The notes: generated from the letters alone by a model not told the origin. Counted from the first letter of the stretch, positions 17,351 to 26,247 are shown. The stretch is DNA of 64,000 nucleotides from Chitinophaga hostae (GCF_018224885.1 NZ_JAGTXB010000020.1:100747-164746), one strand, 5' to 3'. A program made the numbers and translations.

Positions 17351-20300
17351 TTAAAGGCTTACTCTCAGGGAAAAAGTGATTTGCTTATTTACGGGGAGTG
17401 CCACACCGCCGGTGTTATAAAACTCCGGATCCTGACCGTGCAGGCGTTCGTCCGCATAAATGAGCCATAAGTTGTTTCCTGTTGCGGTCAGAGAGCCGCC
17501 CTTTAACCCGATACGGTTTAACAATGGTACGGGTAACTGATACGTCAGTGTTACTGATTTCAATCTTACAAAACCACCATCTGCTACGCGGTCGTGCGAG
17601 AAATTGTAGTTGTTGTATGGATAGGCAGTCTGACTGTTCAGATCTACCTGTGTGTAAATATCAGCAACGGATGGGATGTTCGTCTTTTTATCATCTCCCG
17701 GTAAACTCCATCTGCCTTTAAATTCATTTGGCAGCGCATTGAAGTCAGAGTAGTTGGTGGTATATACAGGCGTCAGCCGTATTTTGTTACCTGCCTGGTA
17801 GGTTACCAGCGCCGACAGTGAAAAGTCTTTGTAACGGAAGGTATTGTTCCAGCCGCCGGTGATGGTAGGATCGGAAGGACCTTCATACCTGAGGTACTGT
17901 ACATTATGGCTTTGCAGGTTTACGCCGGGGCTGATGGTACCGGTGTCATTTATAAACTGTGCCACACCGTTGGCGGGGTTCAGCCCTGCGTTCTGCAGGG
18001 AGAACAGGCCTCTTACGGGGTAGCCTTGTTGTGCGCCGCCGCCTTCGCCTACCAGGTCCATAATTACCGGGTTGTTTTGGGCATTGGTGATGAGGGTTTT
18101 ATTAAAGCTGAAGATAAGGGCAGTGTTTAACCCTATATTTTTATGGGCGATGATTTTGCCTGTTACCTGAATATCCATACCATGCGATTTCATGTCGGCA
18201 TAGTTGGCAAACTGGTTTACCTGTCCGCTGGTACCGGAAGTTCTTACCAGGCCGATGAGGTCAAAGCTTCTTCTCCGGTAATAGTCGAAGGTAAGGCCCA
18301 GTCTTTCTTTGAATAACCCGATATCAGTACCGAGGTTTAGTTCATATTTTTTCTCCCAGGTCAGCTCCGAGTTTTCCAGCGATGCCAGGAGTATGGCTGT
18401 TTGCTGATCGGTGAGGAAAGGCCGGCTGGTAATAAACGACCGCAGTATGGCGGTGGTATTGGTAGCAGAACCAGTGTTTGCATTGAGCCCGTAGCTGGCT
18501 TTTAGCAACAGGTGGCTAACAGCGCCGGCATTTTGCATAAAGTTTTCCTGGTCTACGTTCCAGTTACCGGCTACTGTCCAGGTAGGCAGCCAGCGGGCGG
18601 TGGGAGAGCTGCCGAGCCTGTTGGATCCATCTTCCCTGATGGTAGCGCTCAGGGTATATTTGCTATTGTAAGTATACGCTGCATTGGCGTAGAATGCTGC
18701 GAAGCGGTCGTATTCGTTGCCCATGCCATAGTATGCCTTATTTTCTTCCGACATCTTTTTCAGGAACAGGTAATCAACAAAGGGTGTTCCTCCAGTATTG
18801 TATTGATAACCCACGCCGGTGTTATAGGAATTGGTTCTGTTGGCGAACTTTACTTCCTGCCCGATTAATGCGGCTATCTGGTGTTTATCGTCGTTAAACG
18901 ACTGGTTATAATTGATCTGGTTACGGAAGGTATAGTTTTTCAGTTCTACGTCTGAGCGTTTATAGAAACCGCCATAGGGCAGTACTACCACAGCCTGGTC
19001 GTTAGGGAAGGCGGGGTCTTTGTACAGGAATTTATTCCGGTCGTTTACAATGCTGTTGGGGTTGGCCCGGTACGCATTGGCTTCGTTGGAGGTTTCATAT
19101 ACTTTGTGCTCAATGGTTGTTTTGGCATAACGTATAGCGCCTGTAAATTCGTAGCTGAAATGGTTCCTGAATTTGTAACTCAGGTTACCCTGCAGTTTTA
19201 AATCGATCAGGCCAAGATCAGTATAGTTGCTTTTTGTTTCTTGGAGGATATTAAAGGGTGCAAAGTTGCGGGTAAAATATTCCAGGTTGCCTTGCTCGTC
19301 ATACGCCGTTAAAGCCCTGCTGGTGCTGAGTGCGTAGGTAAAAGGATTGATATCGAAATCCCTGGAGTAGGTCCCCTGCACGGCGTCCGTTATCCTGTCT
19401 TCCGTACCCGGTGCTCTTTGCTGGCGCACGTTTCCGTTTACGAGGAAACCATAGCTCAGTTTTTCGTTCGGCGTATAGTTAGCCCGCAGGTTGGCGGTGT
19501 ATCTTTTTACGTTATCTGCAATCGTCCAACCCTGGTCATTGAAGAAACTGGTCGACAAATAGAACTGTGATTTGTCGGTACCGGTAGAAATGCTCAATGA
19601 ATGTTCCTGGGTGAGGGAGTTGCGGAACAGGAGGTCGAACCAGTCGGTATTGGCGTTGGCATATTTCATGAGCCATTGCTGTCTGCCTTCCCGGGTATTG
19701 AGTACGCTGAATTTATTGGCGTCGTCAGGATATTGCAGCAGCTGTCCCAGTTTTCCGTAGATACCGGAAGTGGGTTCGTTGATCAGTTCTGCATACGGCA
19801 GTAACTGTTTGCGTTCCAGTTCGGCGTATACCGACATCTGGTCGGCGGAGTTCATGATATCATAGTTCCTGTAGGATGGTTTCAGCTGCACCCCAAAGTT
19901 ACCGGTATAGGACACCATCGGTTTTCCTATTTTACCTTTTTTGGTAGTGATTACGATCACGCCGTTCATGGCTCTTGCGCCGTATAACGCAGCAGCGGCG
20001 GCATCTTTCAGGATGTCGAAGGTTTCAATATCGTTCATGTTCAACCCGGCCACAGCTGATCCCAGGAGGGTATTTACGTTACCGCTGGTCAGTTGTTCAT
20101 TGGATACGTTGACGATATCTTCCAGTACCACACCATCTACCACCCACAGTGGTTTATTTTCACCGGAGATGGAGGTAGCGCCACGGATACGTATCTTAGG
20201 GGAGGATCCAAAGGTGCCGGAAACGTTTTGTACGCTTACGCCGGCAGCGCGTCCTTCCAACATACGGCTTACATCTACCACCCCATCTATTTTTACGTTA

Positions 20301-21019
20301 TCTGCTTTGAGGGTAACGGCCGATCCGGCAAATTTTTTCCGGTCAATATTCTGGAAACCGGTTACTACCACACCACCGAGTTCTGTTACATCATCTGTGA
20401 GGGAAATGACCAGGTTATCTTTTGCTTTTATTTCCATTGGTTTGTAGCCAATAGCGGTGATCACGAGGGTGGCTCCTTCGGGCACGTCGAGTTCGAAAGC
20501 ACCTGCGGCATTGGTGATAGCGCCTTTGGTATTTCCTTTTACTTTTACAGATGCTCCTGAAATGGGTTCCCCTTTCGCATTACGTACCACGCCATGAATG
20601 GGAGCGGCTGCCGCGGGGGCTGCCGGTATCGTATTGGAGCGGGTAATGGTGATCATTCTGCCATCTACCGCAAAATCCAGCGGTTGATTTTTCAGGCATT
20701 CCTGCAGAAAGCTGTTCAGTGATGCATCTTTTGCATCGATGGTTACCGGGTTTGTTTCCTGTTGCAGCAGCTTGTAGTCGTACAGAAATACGTATTCCGT
20801 TTGCCTGGACACGTCCGATAACACTTTTATCAGCGACGCGTGTCTGGCTGTGTACGTAATCTTCTGAGAGTAGCTTCTGGCGCTTACCTGCAAACAAAAG
20901 GCAAGTAAGAATACGGACAGTAGTTTCATAGCTATCAGCGATTTGGTTGACGGTAAGGACCGGAGCGTATCAGGGACTGTAAATACACGCCTGCGCTTAC
21001 CTTTTTTGGTTGAATGCAT
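17351..21019 (-). CDS. SusC/RagA-family TonB-linked transporter with STN signalling domain
   Basis: 1222 residues. Outer-membrane active importer paired with SusD. Domains in order: signal region; STN domain (~50-125, TYTARHASLIKVLSDVSRQ) for contact with FecR; carboxypeptidase-regulatory-like domain (~135-215, GVVRNAKGEPISGASVKVKG); plug (~220-350, with VSRMLEGRAAGVSVQNVSG and KPLWVVDGVVLED); then the 22-strand barrel to the C-terminal NKQITFSLRVSL. The start at 21019 gives a 30-residue basic leader before MKLLSVFLLAFCLQVSARSYSQ, common in this group; the ATG at 20929 is the alternative. FecR lies 42 bases upstream. Confidence 0.95.
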   Translation of the reverse strand: MHSTKKGKRRRVFTVPDTLRSLPSTKSLIAMKLLSVFLLAFCLQVSARSYSQKITYTARHASLIKVLSDVSRQTEYVFLYDYKLLQQETNPVTIDAKDASLNSFLQECLKNQPLDFAVDGRMITITRSNTIPAAPAAAAPIHGVVRNAKGEPISGASVKVKGNTKGAITNAAGAFELDVPEGATLVITAIGYKPMEIKAKDNLVISLTDDVTELGGVVVTGFQNIDRKKFAGSAVTLKADNVKIDGVVDVSRMLEGRAAGVSVQNVSGTFGSSPKIRIRGATSISGENKPLWVVDGVVLEDIVNVSNEQLTSGNVNTLLGSAVAGLNMNDIETFDILKDAAAAALYGARAMNGVIVITTKKGKIGKPMVSYTGNFGVQLKPSYRNYDIMNSADQMSVYAELERKQLLPYAELINEPTSGIYGKLGQLLQYPDDANKFSVLNTREGRQQWLMKYANANTDWFDLLFRNSLTQEHSLSISTGTDKSQFYLSTSFFNDQGWTIADNVKRYTANLRANYTPNEKLSYGFLVNGNVRQQRAPGTEDRITDAVQGTYSRDFDINPFTYALSTSRALTAYDEQGNLEYFTRNFAPFNILQETKSNYTDLGLIDLKLQGNLSYKFRNHFSYEFTGAIRYAKTTIEHKVYETSNEANAYRANPNSIVNDRNKFLYKDPAFPNDQAVVVLPYGGFYKRSDVELKNYTFRNQINYNQSFNDDKHQIAALIGQEVKFANRTNSYNTGVGYQYNTGGTPFVDYLFLKKMSEENKAYYGMGNEYDRFAAFYANAAYTYNSKYTLSATIREDGSNRLGSSPTARWLPTWTVAGNWNVDQENFMQNAGAVSHLLLKASYGLNANTGSATNTTAILRSFITSRPFLTDQQTAILLASLENSELTWEKKYELNLGTDIGLFKERLGLTFDYYRRRSFDLIGLVRTSGTSGQVNQFANYADMKSHGMDIQVTGKIIAHKNIGLNTALIFSFNKTLITNAQNNPVIMDLVGEGGGAQQGYPVRGLFSLQNAGLNPANGVAQFINDTGTISPGVNLQSHNVQYLRYEGPSDPTITGGWNNTFRYKDFSLSALVTYQAGNKIRLTPVYTTNYSDFNALPNEFKGRWSLPGDDKKTNIPSVADIYTQVDLNSQTAYPYNNYNFSHDRVADGGFVRLKSVTLTYQLPVPLLNRIGLKGGSLTATGNNLWLIYADERLHGQDPEFYNTGGVALPVNKQITFSLRVSL

Positions 21020-21061
21020 AAGCTAGCACATTTGGGTTTAATTCTTATAATAAAACAGATT

Positions 21062-22279
21062 TTATTTGCTTTCGGTTGACCTGGGATCCAATACGGTTAT
21101 TCTTCTTCCATCGGTTTCAAACCTGACACCATATTTTCCCAATGCGCTTAGTATGCGTGACAGTGGTAAGTTTTTGTCTATACCACCGCCAAAAACGATA
21201 TCGGGTATTTTTCCTTCATAAGCAATATCTACATCGTACCAGCGCGCTATCTGCCGCATAATGGCGGGCAGCTGGCGTTGGTCAAAACGGAAAAATCCTT
21301 TCTTCCAGGCTACGGCGATTTCCGTATCGGTATTTTCCACCACGATGGCGGCGGCTGATTCCGGCGGGAAAATGGCCTGTTGCCCGGCGATTAACTTTTT
21401 GCTGTTGCCTGATCTGGACACCAGCACAGCTCCTTCCAGCAGCGTGGTCTTTACCGCTGCTTCATCTTCATAAGCCATAATATTAAAGCGGGTACCCAGC
21501 ACCGTTACTTCTCCGTCGCTGCCATGTGCATTAACGGCCACTTTAAAGGGGGCCTGCTCATTGCTGTTCACTTCAAAGTAAGCTTCTCCGGTGAGGATCA
21601 CCCTGCGATCCCCTTTCCGGAAGGCTACCGGGTATTTAAGGGTAGATGCGGTGTTTAGCCATACCTGTGTGCCGTCGGGTAATACCACCTGGTATTGGGC
21701 GCCGCGGGGAGTGGCAATGGTGTTCCAGGTAACTTCACTGGTGGCGGCATGTTCTGTTACATCATAGGTGAGTGCGCCGCCGGCTGTTTTAACAATGCGG
21801 GTGCCGCTTTGTTTTGCTACCGCGCCTTGCCTGGCACTATCCAGTACTATAGTGGAGCCATCACCCAGGGTGAGGATGGCGCCCGTTTTACCTGGAGCAA
21901 TATCTTTTTGGGGAACGACGGCAGCTACCTGCTGTGGGGCGGTGGCGGACTGCTTTCCATAAAAGAAAGCGGCGCCTGTGAGCAGCAGTAAGACAGAAAT
22001 GAAAACGATTGTTTTTTTCCTTTTCTTACTGGCAGTGGTTGTTTTTTCCAGCAGCCGGGAAGTGCTGGATTCGGAAAACAGGATCTTATCAAGCAGGGCT
22101 GTTTGCCGGTCGCCAGGTAAGGGCATATCTCCTTCGCCTGTTTGCCAGTATGCGCTGATCTGCTGTTTGAAAATTTCGTCGAATTCCTCGCTTTTCACAT
22201 ACTGCATTAACTCCTGCTCTTCGGCAGGCGTTAAATTATTTTGTACGTGTTTATCGAGTAATTCGGTGATACGATGCAT
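21062..22279 (-). CDS. FecR-type anti-sigma factor
   Basis: 405 residues, inner-membrane regulator. The N-terminal cytosolic part (~1-85) should bind the sigma factor. One membrane helix follows (TIVFISVLLLLTGAAFFYG, ~90-108). Next is the periplasmic FecR domain (~195-290, ATPRGAQYQVVLPDGTQVWL and VILTGEAYFEV) and a DUF4974-like STN-contact domain at the C-terminus (FRFDQRQLPAIMRQIARWYD, ILSALGKYGVRFETDGRRI). It transmits the loaded state of the SusC STN domain to the sigma factor encoded upstream at 22465-23025. The order sigma, FecR, SusC on one strand is the standard one. Confidence 0.95.
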   Translation of the reverse strand: MHRITELLDKHVQNNLTPAEEQELMQYVKSEEFDEIFKQQISAYWQTGEGDMPLPGDRQTALLDKILFSESSTSRLLEKTTTASKKRKKTIVFISVLLLLTGAAFFYGKQSATAPQQVAAVVPQKDIAPGKTGAILTLGDGSTIVLDSARQGAVAKQSGTRIVKTAGGALTYDVTEHAATSEVTWNTIATPRGAQYQVVLPDGTQVWLNTASTLKYPVAFRKGDRRVILTGEAYFEVNSNEQAPFKVAVNAHGSDGEVTVLGTRFNIMAYEDEAAVKTTLLEGAVLVSRSGNSKKLIAGQQAIFPPESAAAIVVENTDTEIAVAWKKGFFRFDQRQLPAIMRQIARWYDVDIAYEGKIPDIVFGGGIDKNLPLSRILSALGKYGVRFETDGRRITVLDPRSTESK

Positions 22280-22359
22280 AGCACAGCGGGTAAATAGCAG
22301 GTCCCACTTATAAGACGATGGGGAAAGAGGGAGGGAGTAGTGAGCAGGGAAAGATTTTA

Positions 22360-22467
22360 TTAGCTTTTAGCCATTAGCTGTTAGCTTTTAGTAAATGCAG
22401 CGAGCCTGTTGATAGCTTTTAGTTAAGTGCAGTGAGTTAATAGCTAACTGCTAAAAGCTGACAGCTA
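22360..22467. repeat. TTAGC-unit repeat element between FecR and sigma genes
   Basis: Both orientations occur: TTAGCTTTTAGCCATTAGC and GTTAGCTTTTAGTAAATGCA on the left, AATAGCTAACTGCTAAAAGC then TGACAGCTAG on the right, with an AAATGCAGCGAG joint as found beside the long palindromes. The right end supplies the TAG stop (22467-22465) of the minus-strand sigma gene. Unlike the other TTAGC tracts this one has no long palindrome inside. It may form a hairpin that lowers read-through from sigma into FecR. Confidence 0.75.
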
Positions 22468-23025
22468 GAACCCAATCTCGCTGCCCAGGTGCTGACGGAT
22501 ACTTTGCAGTGCCATGGCCATATGCTTCTTTACGGTGAGGCGTGAAATACCCATATGCCTGGCTATTTCTTCGTGGGAGAGGCCGGCAGTTTTGGCCAGG
22601 CGGTACACTTGTTTTTGCTGTGGGGGCAGCTGGATAATGGCCTCCTGTAAGAGCAGTTCACACTGGCGATTGCGTAGCAGGTGATCTGTGGTATTGGTAG
22701 AATCAGGGAAGGCGGCGGTAAATGCTTTCAGGTGATTGTTTTCGTAGGCGGCCTTTTTGAGGCGATCCAGTATAAGGTGTCGGGTCATGGACAACAGGTA
22801 GGCCTCCAGGTTTTTTACTTCGCCGAAGCTGCTGCGTTTAAGCCATAACTTCATAAATACATCCTGGACTATTTCTTCTGCCGGTGCGGCCGATTTCAGA
22901 AATCCCAGCGCCGTACCGTATACTTTGTACTGGTACCTGTTAAAGATCCTCGCAAAAGCGCCTTCATCGCCGTTTACGAGTAATTCCACCAGGTAGGGTT
23001 CATCGAAAGTATCAGACAGCTGCAT
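22465..23025 (-). CDS. ECF sigma factor partnered with FecR
   Basis: 186 residues, sigma-70 ECF subfamily of the Bacteroidota type. Region 2: AFARIFNRYQYKVYGTALGF and EIVQDVFMKLWLKRSSF; region 4: IIQLPPQQKQVYRLAKTAGL with the helix-turn-helix LSHEEIARHMGISRLTVKKH. It should direct RNA polymerase to the SusC/SusD operon once FecR releases it. The gene is 185 bases upstream of FecR, separated by the TTAGC repeat element that provides its stop codon. A second ECF sigma gene is divergent at 23157. Confidence 0.95.
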   Translation of the reverse strand: MQLSDTFDEPYLVELLVNGDEGAFARIFNRYQYKVYGTALGFLKSAAPAEEIVQDVFMKLWLKRSSFGEVKNLEAYLLSMTRHLILDRLKKAAYENNHLKAFTAAFPDSTNTTDHLLRNRQCELLLQEAIIQLPPQQKQVYRLAKTAGLSHEEIARHMGISRLTVKKHMAMALQSIRQHLGSEIGF

Positions 23026-23156
23026 AATAGATTATTTCATAGTGCTGCAACTAATTTAGCAAAAAAAAATCAGAAGACTCTCTTCATTTTGCCATACGCA
23101 TTTTTTGCAGTATTTTGCTTAGCATCAAAAAGCACTAATCCCAATATTCCAAAATC

Positions 23157-23741
23157 ATGCATGATAATGAATTATGGCACTCCTATAAGGAAGGGGATGT
23201 AAAAGCATTGGAAGGTTTGTACGAACAATATTATACCCCGCTCACTAATTACGGATTCAAATTCACACCCGATAATGTTTGCATAGAAGAAAGTATGCAG
23301 GATCTTTTCCTGAAGCTGTGGCAAAACAGGGAGCGGATTACACGTCCAACAGTGGTGAAGCAGTACCTGTATCTTTCTTTCCGCCGTATCCTGCTCCGGA
23401 AACTGGAATACAATCCTTCCCGGCATGAGGAGGAACTGGCAGGCGAACATATTCCCTTTAACCTGGAGTTCTCCTATGAACATCCGCTGATCCGCCGGGA
23501 GCGTATGGCGGACCTGACCGCCAAAGTAGAGGACCTGACCTACACCCTCACCAACCGACAACGGGAGGCGGTGTTCCTGAAGTATTATGAGGACCTTTCT
23601 TACGAGCATATCGCCGAAATTATGCACATGAATGCTGCAGGCGCCGTTAGGCTCTTATACGGTGCCCTGGAGCGTTTGCGTGAACAGTTTGGCGACTTCA
23701 CTTTATTGTTATTGCTGTATATATTGAGAAACAGCCGTTAG
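23157..23741 (+). CDS. Second ECF sigma factor, divergent, without its own FecR
   Basis: 194 residues. Region 2: DVKALEGLYEQYYTPLTNYG and ESMQDLFLKLWQNRERI; region 4: YTLTNRQREAVFLKYYEDLS with YEHIAEIMHMNAAGAVRLLY. The C-terminus ends in a short hydrophobic stretch (FTLLLLLYILRNSR) that is unusual for the family and could touch the membrane or an anti-sigma partner. The start codons of the two sigma genes are 131 bases apart, but no anti-sigma gene follows this one; the next gene is convergent. The TAG stop comes from a TTAGC repeat. Target genes unknown. Confidence 0.93.
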   Translation: MHDNELWHSYKEGDVKALEGLYEQYYTPLTNYGFKFTPDNVCIEESMQDLFLKLWQNRERITRPTVVKQYLYLSFRRILLRKLEYNPSRHEEELAGEHIPFNLEFSYEHPLIRRERMADLTAKVEDLTYTLTNRQREAVFLKYYEDLSYEHIAEIMHMNAAGAVRLLYGALERLREQFGDFTLLLLLYILRNSR

Positions 23742-23765
23742 CTGTTAGCCATTAGCTTTTAGCAG
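23737..23765. repeat. TTAGC-unit repeat tract at sigma gene end
   Basis: GTTAGCTGTTAGCCATTAGC followed by TTTTAGCAG directly precedes palindrome copy 4; the first unit supplies the sigma gene's TAG stop (23739-23741). Confidence 0.75.
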
Positions 23766-23978
23766 AAATGCAGCGGGTTTTGTCTTTGGGCAGGATTAGA
23801 GTGATTTTGATGATTTTAAGGATTTTATTTTTTTGATTTTATCAGATAAAAAGATTCGGGGAGATCTCTGCGAGTATATATGCTGATATCTCTCCAAATC
23901 TTTTAAATCAAAAAAATAAAATCCTTAAAATCATCAAAATCACTCTAATCCTGCCCAAAGACAAAACCCGTTGCATTT
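23766..23978. repeat. Long intergenic palindrome, copy 4 (altered tips)
   Basis: Left tip AAATGCAGCGGGTTTTGTC then TTTGGGCAGGATTAGAGTG; right end CACTCTAATCCTGCCCAAA then GACAAAACCCGTTGCATTT. The usual CTTGCCCAGG tip is TTTGGGCAGG here, and the other arm carries the exact complement. The TTAGC tract lies only on the left. It fills the gap between the convergent sigma gene and the gene at 23997. The stems run almost without mismatch for ~85 bases. Confidence 0.9.
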
Positions 23979-23996
23979 CCGGGCTCTCTCTTCCCG

Positions 23997-25835
23997 CTAC
24001 GCCGTTTTACAGAACGCTATGTGATCATGTATCAACGGTATTTTCTGGTAACCGGTAGTCAACCCTAATTGCAGATCCAGCCATAAAATGTAGGCGCATG
24101 GTTCCATACCGCTGGTGCTGAATACTTTGGCGTTGTCGTGGTATTCGGCTGCATACGGTGGAGGGCCTGCGTGGAAGGATGCAGGAAGGGTTGGGTTACC
24201 TTCAAACCGGAGGGTAAGCCCTTCGATATGCGGGTGACAGCAGGTGTACTGGGCGGTTACGGTGGTAGTGATGCCTCCGCAGCCATGGCCACTGCCGGTA
24301 GTTTCCGCAATTTCCAGCATGGCGGCTGCCATAATTGATTCATCACCGGTATAACCCCAGCCCGGGTGTCTTCTTTGTTTGTAACTCACATTGGAGATCA
24401 CAATTTTTTCGAGGGTGTTAACGGCGGTAAGGGTAGTAGTACCTACTTTCCTCGCTTCAAAAATAATTTTGAAGGTATGGATCGGTGCGCGCTGCGCCGC
24501 TGGTACTGCGGTGCCGGCAACGAGTACGGAAGGCGCAGTGAGATCAAACACGTTGCTCGCAAAAGCGGTGCCGCCGGCGTTGAGGGCTAGGTTGGCCGAG
24601 TTGATGGCTGCCAGCACGCCGTTGGTAGGCGTAAAGATACCTGTTACCAGGTTGTTGCCCCGGGGTACCTGTATCCATAGTTCGCCTGAACTGTTGAGGG
24701 CGGGGGTGATGATCACCGCTTCATGTGTCCAGGTTAAGGGGCCGGTTTGTTTCAGCAACTCACCTATTTTAAAGGGGAGCATGGCGTTCAGTACCTGGGT
24801 GGCCGTCAGCTCGTAGCTGGTATCAGCGTTGATGATGCGGAAGCGGTATTCCATTTCGTTGGAGTTGGTGCCGCTGGGCAGGGTGCCATTCAGGTCAAGG
24901 TTGCCGTAGAAAGCAAGTTTGGGTACGTCGGTGGTGTAACCGTTGGCGTCGAACTGGGCGCCTACTGGGCCGATATCATAGCCGCCTACTCTTTCAAAGA
25001 GGGCAGGTACTTCGTTGTTGGGAGTGATATCCTGTGGTACGCACAGTTCCACACAGAAGCAGGGACCCCTGTTGGTGCGGTCGGCGCGGTGGCCAACGCT
25101 CCGGTCTTCATTCAGCAATACGGCGCCGGATACAGGTTCCGTGATGCGGAAGTAGATGTCAGGGCCTGCGGGCCATTCCACGTTCAGCCAGGGGGATAAC
25201 AGCGTTTGACTGAAATCAGCCATGGTGTAGTCGATACGGAAATGTCCGCTGGCATCGGTCAGGTTGCTGCCCAGCGGGTCGTCCTGTAACCAGTCTACAT
25301 CAAATGCAGCTACCCGCAGGCCTTTTAATGGCTCCTGGGTTTTGCAGTTAACAACGCGGCCACAGATCACCCAGGCATCAAATTTTCCGCGGATCAGGCA
25401 CCACCAGCGGTTGGGGATTACATACTCCCAGGCTGCCAGGAAATCATTTTCCACCTGTCGCCATTTGGGCTGGAGAGTGGTAATGTGGTACTGCAGTACC
25501 GGCAATTTTTTGGGGTAAGGTTTTGGGCGTGGCACATTACCACATTCAAAGTCAATATCGAAGGCTTCGCCTCCGTATTTACTTTCGCGGCCAAATTCGA
25601 TGGTAAAGTTACCTTCGGCATCAGTCAGCGTTTCGGCCAGCAGGCTGCCTGCCTTACTTTTCAATTCTTCTTCGCTTACTTCATGGAAGGTTTCCTTAAC
25701 AGCTGCAGTGGCCTGCATGACCACTGCAGGGGAAGCGGTGGCACGATAAATCCTGATTTTAACGTTGGCAATAGCTTCTATGCAATATTTGTCGCATAGC
25801 AAGCCCTTTAAATTGCCTTTGAACTGATAGCTCAT
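23997..25835 (-). CDS. Unknown large protein with two transthyretin-like (carboxypeptidase-regulatory) domains
   Basis: 612 residues; I do not recognise the family. There is no signal peptide: the N-terminus is MSYQFKGNLKGLLCDKYC, so it looks cytosolic or is exported by a non-Sec route. Residues ~5-100 and ~155-270 look like transthyretin/CarboxypepD-regulatory folds (NVKIRIYRATAS with TLTDAEGNFTIEFG; VICGRVVNCKTQEPLKGLRV with TDASGHFRIDYTM). A beta-rich C-terminal half follows with clustered cysteines (FCVELCVP, YTCCHPH). It is a single gene with a long upstream region and convergent to the sigma gene. Possibly a structural or surface-delivered protein; that is inference. Confidence 0.7.
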   Translation of the reverse strand: MSYQFKGNLKGLLCDKYCIEAIANVKIRIYRATASPAVVMQATAAVKETFHEVSEEELKSKAGSLLAETLTDAEGNFTIEFGRESKYGGEAFDIDFECGNVPRPKPYPKKLPVLQYHITTLQPKWRQVENDFLAAWEYVIPNRWWCLIRGKFDAWVICGRVVNCKTQEPLKGLRVAAFDVDWLQDDPLGSNLTDASGHFRIDYTMADFSQTLLSPWLNVEWPAGPDIYFRITEPVSGAVLLNEDRSVGHRADRTNRGPCFCVELCVPQDITPNNEVPALFERVGGYDIGPVGAQFDANGYTTDVPKLAFYGNLDLNGTLPSGTNSNEMEYRFRIINADTSYELTATQVLNAMLPFKIGELLKQTGPLTWTHEAVIITPALNSSGELWIQVPRGNNLVTGIFTPTNGVLAAINSANLALNAGGTAFASNVFDLTAPSVLVAGTAVPAAQRAPIHTFKIIFEARKVGTTTLTAVNTLEKIVISNVSYKQRRHPGWGYTGDESIMAAAMLEIAETTGSGHGCGGITTTVTAQYTCCHPHIEGLTLRFEGNPTLPASFHAGPPPYAAEYHDNAKVFSTSGMEPCAYILWLDLQLGLTTGYQKIPLIHDHIAFCKTA

Positions 25836-25868
25836 GACTTGTTTTTTTGGGGTTGTTATAAATACGGA

Positions 25869-25943
25869 GGCAGCAGCGTTTTGGGGTACCGATAAATTGA
25901 TAAACTTTTTTGGGGAACGTAAATGCTGATAATGGCTGCTGCC
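25869..25943. repeat. Inverted repeat in leader region
   Basis: GGCAGCAGC (25869-25877) is mirrored by GCTGCTGCC (25935-25943), 34 to 108 bases upstream of the gene that starts at 25835. The enclosed 57 bases are GT-rich with several TTTTGGGG runs. It could form a leader hairpin; no known riboswitch is recognised. Confidence 0.35.
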
Positions 25944-26040
25944 CCGGTAACAAATGTCCGCCTAAATTCAATAGTGATCAAGCGGATAAACGCGCAAAAT
26001 CAGGGATGCGTAGTTATACCGGCAACCCGCCCCGGGCTTT

Positions 26041-26247
26041 CTTGCCCAGGATTTTTGTCTTGCCCAGGATTAAACTGATTTTGATGATTTACATGATTTT
26101 TCTTTTTTGATTTTTAAAAGATTCGGGAAGATATAAGCGAATCCTTATTGATATCTTCCTGAATCTTTTAAAATCAAATTACAATCACCATAAAAAAATC
26201 ATGTAAATCATCAAAATCTGTTTAATCCTGGGCAAGACAAAATTCGC
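26041..26247. repeat. Long intergenic palindrome, copy 5 (between divergent genes)
   Basis: The left side carries the tip twice (CTTGCCCAGGATTTTTGT then CTTGCCCAGGATTAAACTG); the right side once (TAATCCTGGGCAAGAC). Inner arms GATGATTTACATGATTTT and AAAATCATGTAAATCATC pair, as do GATTCGGGAAGATAT and ATATCTTCCTGAATC. This is the only copy in a gap between divergent genes. The whole gap (25836-26507) is 672 bases: leader of the minus-strand gene, this palindrome, about 150 bases without clear content, then the hexamer array and promoter of the TonB receptor. Confidence 0.86.
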
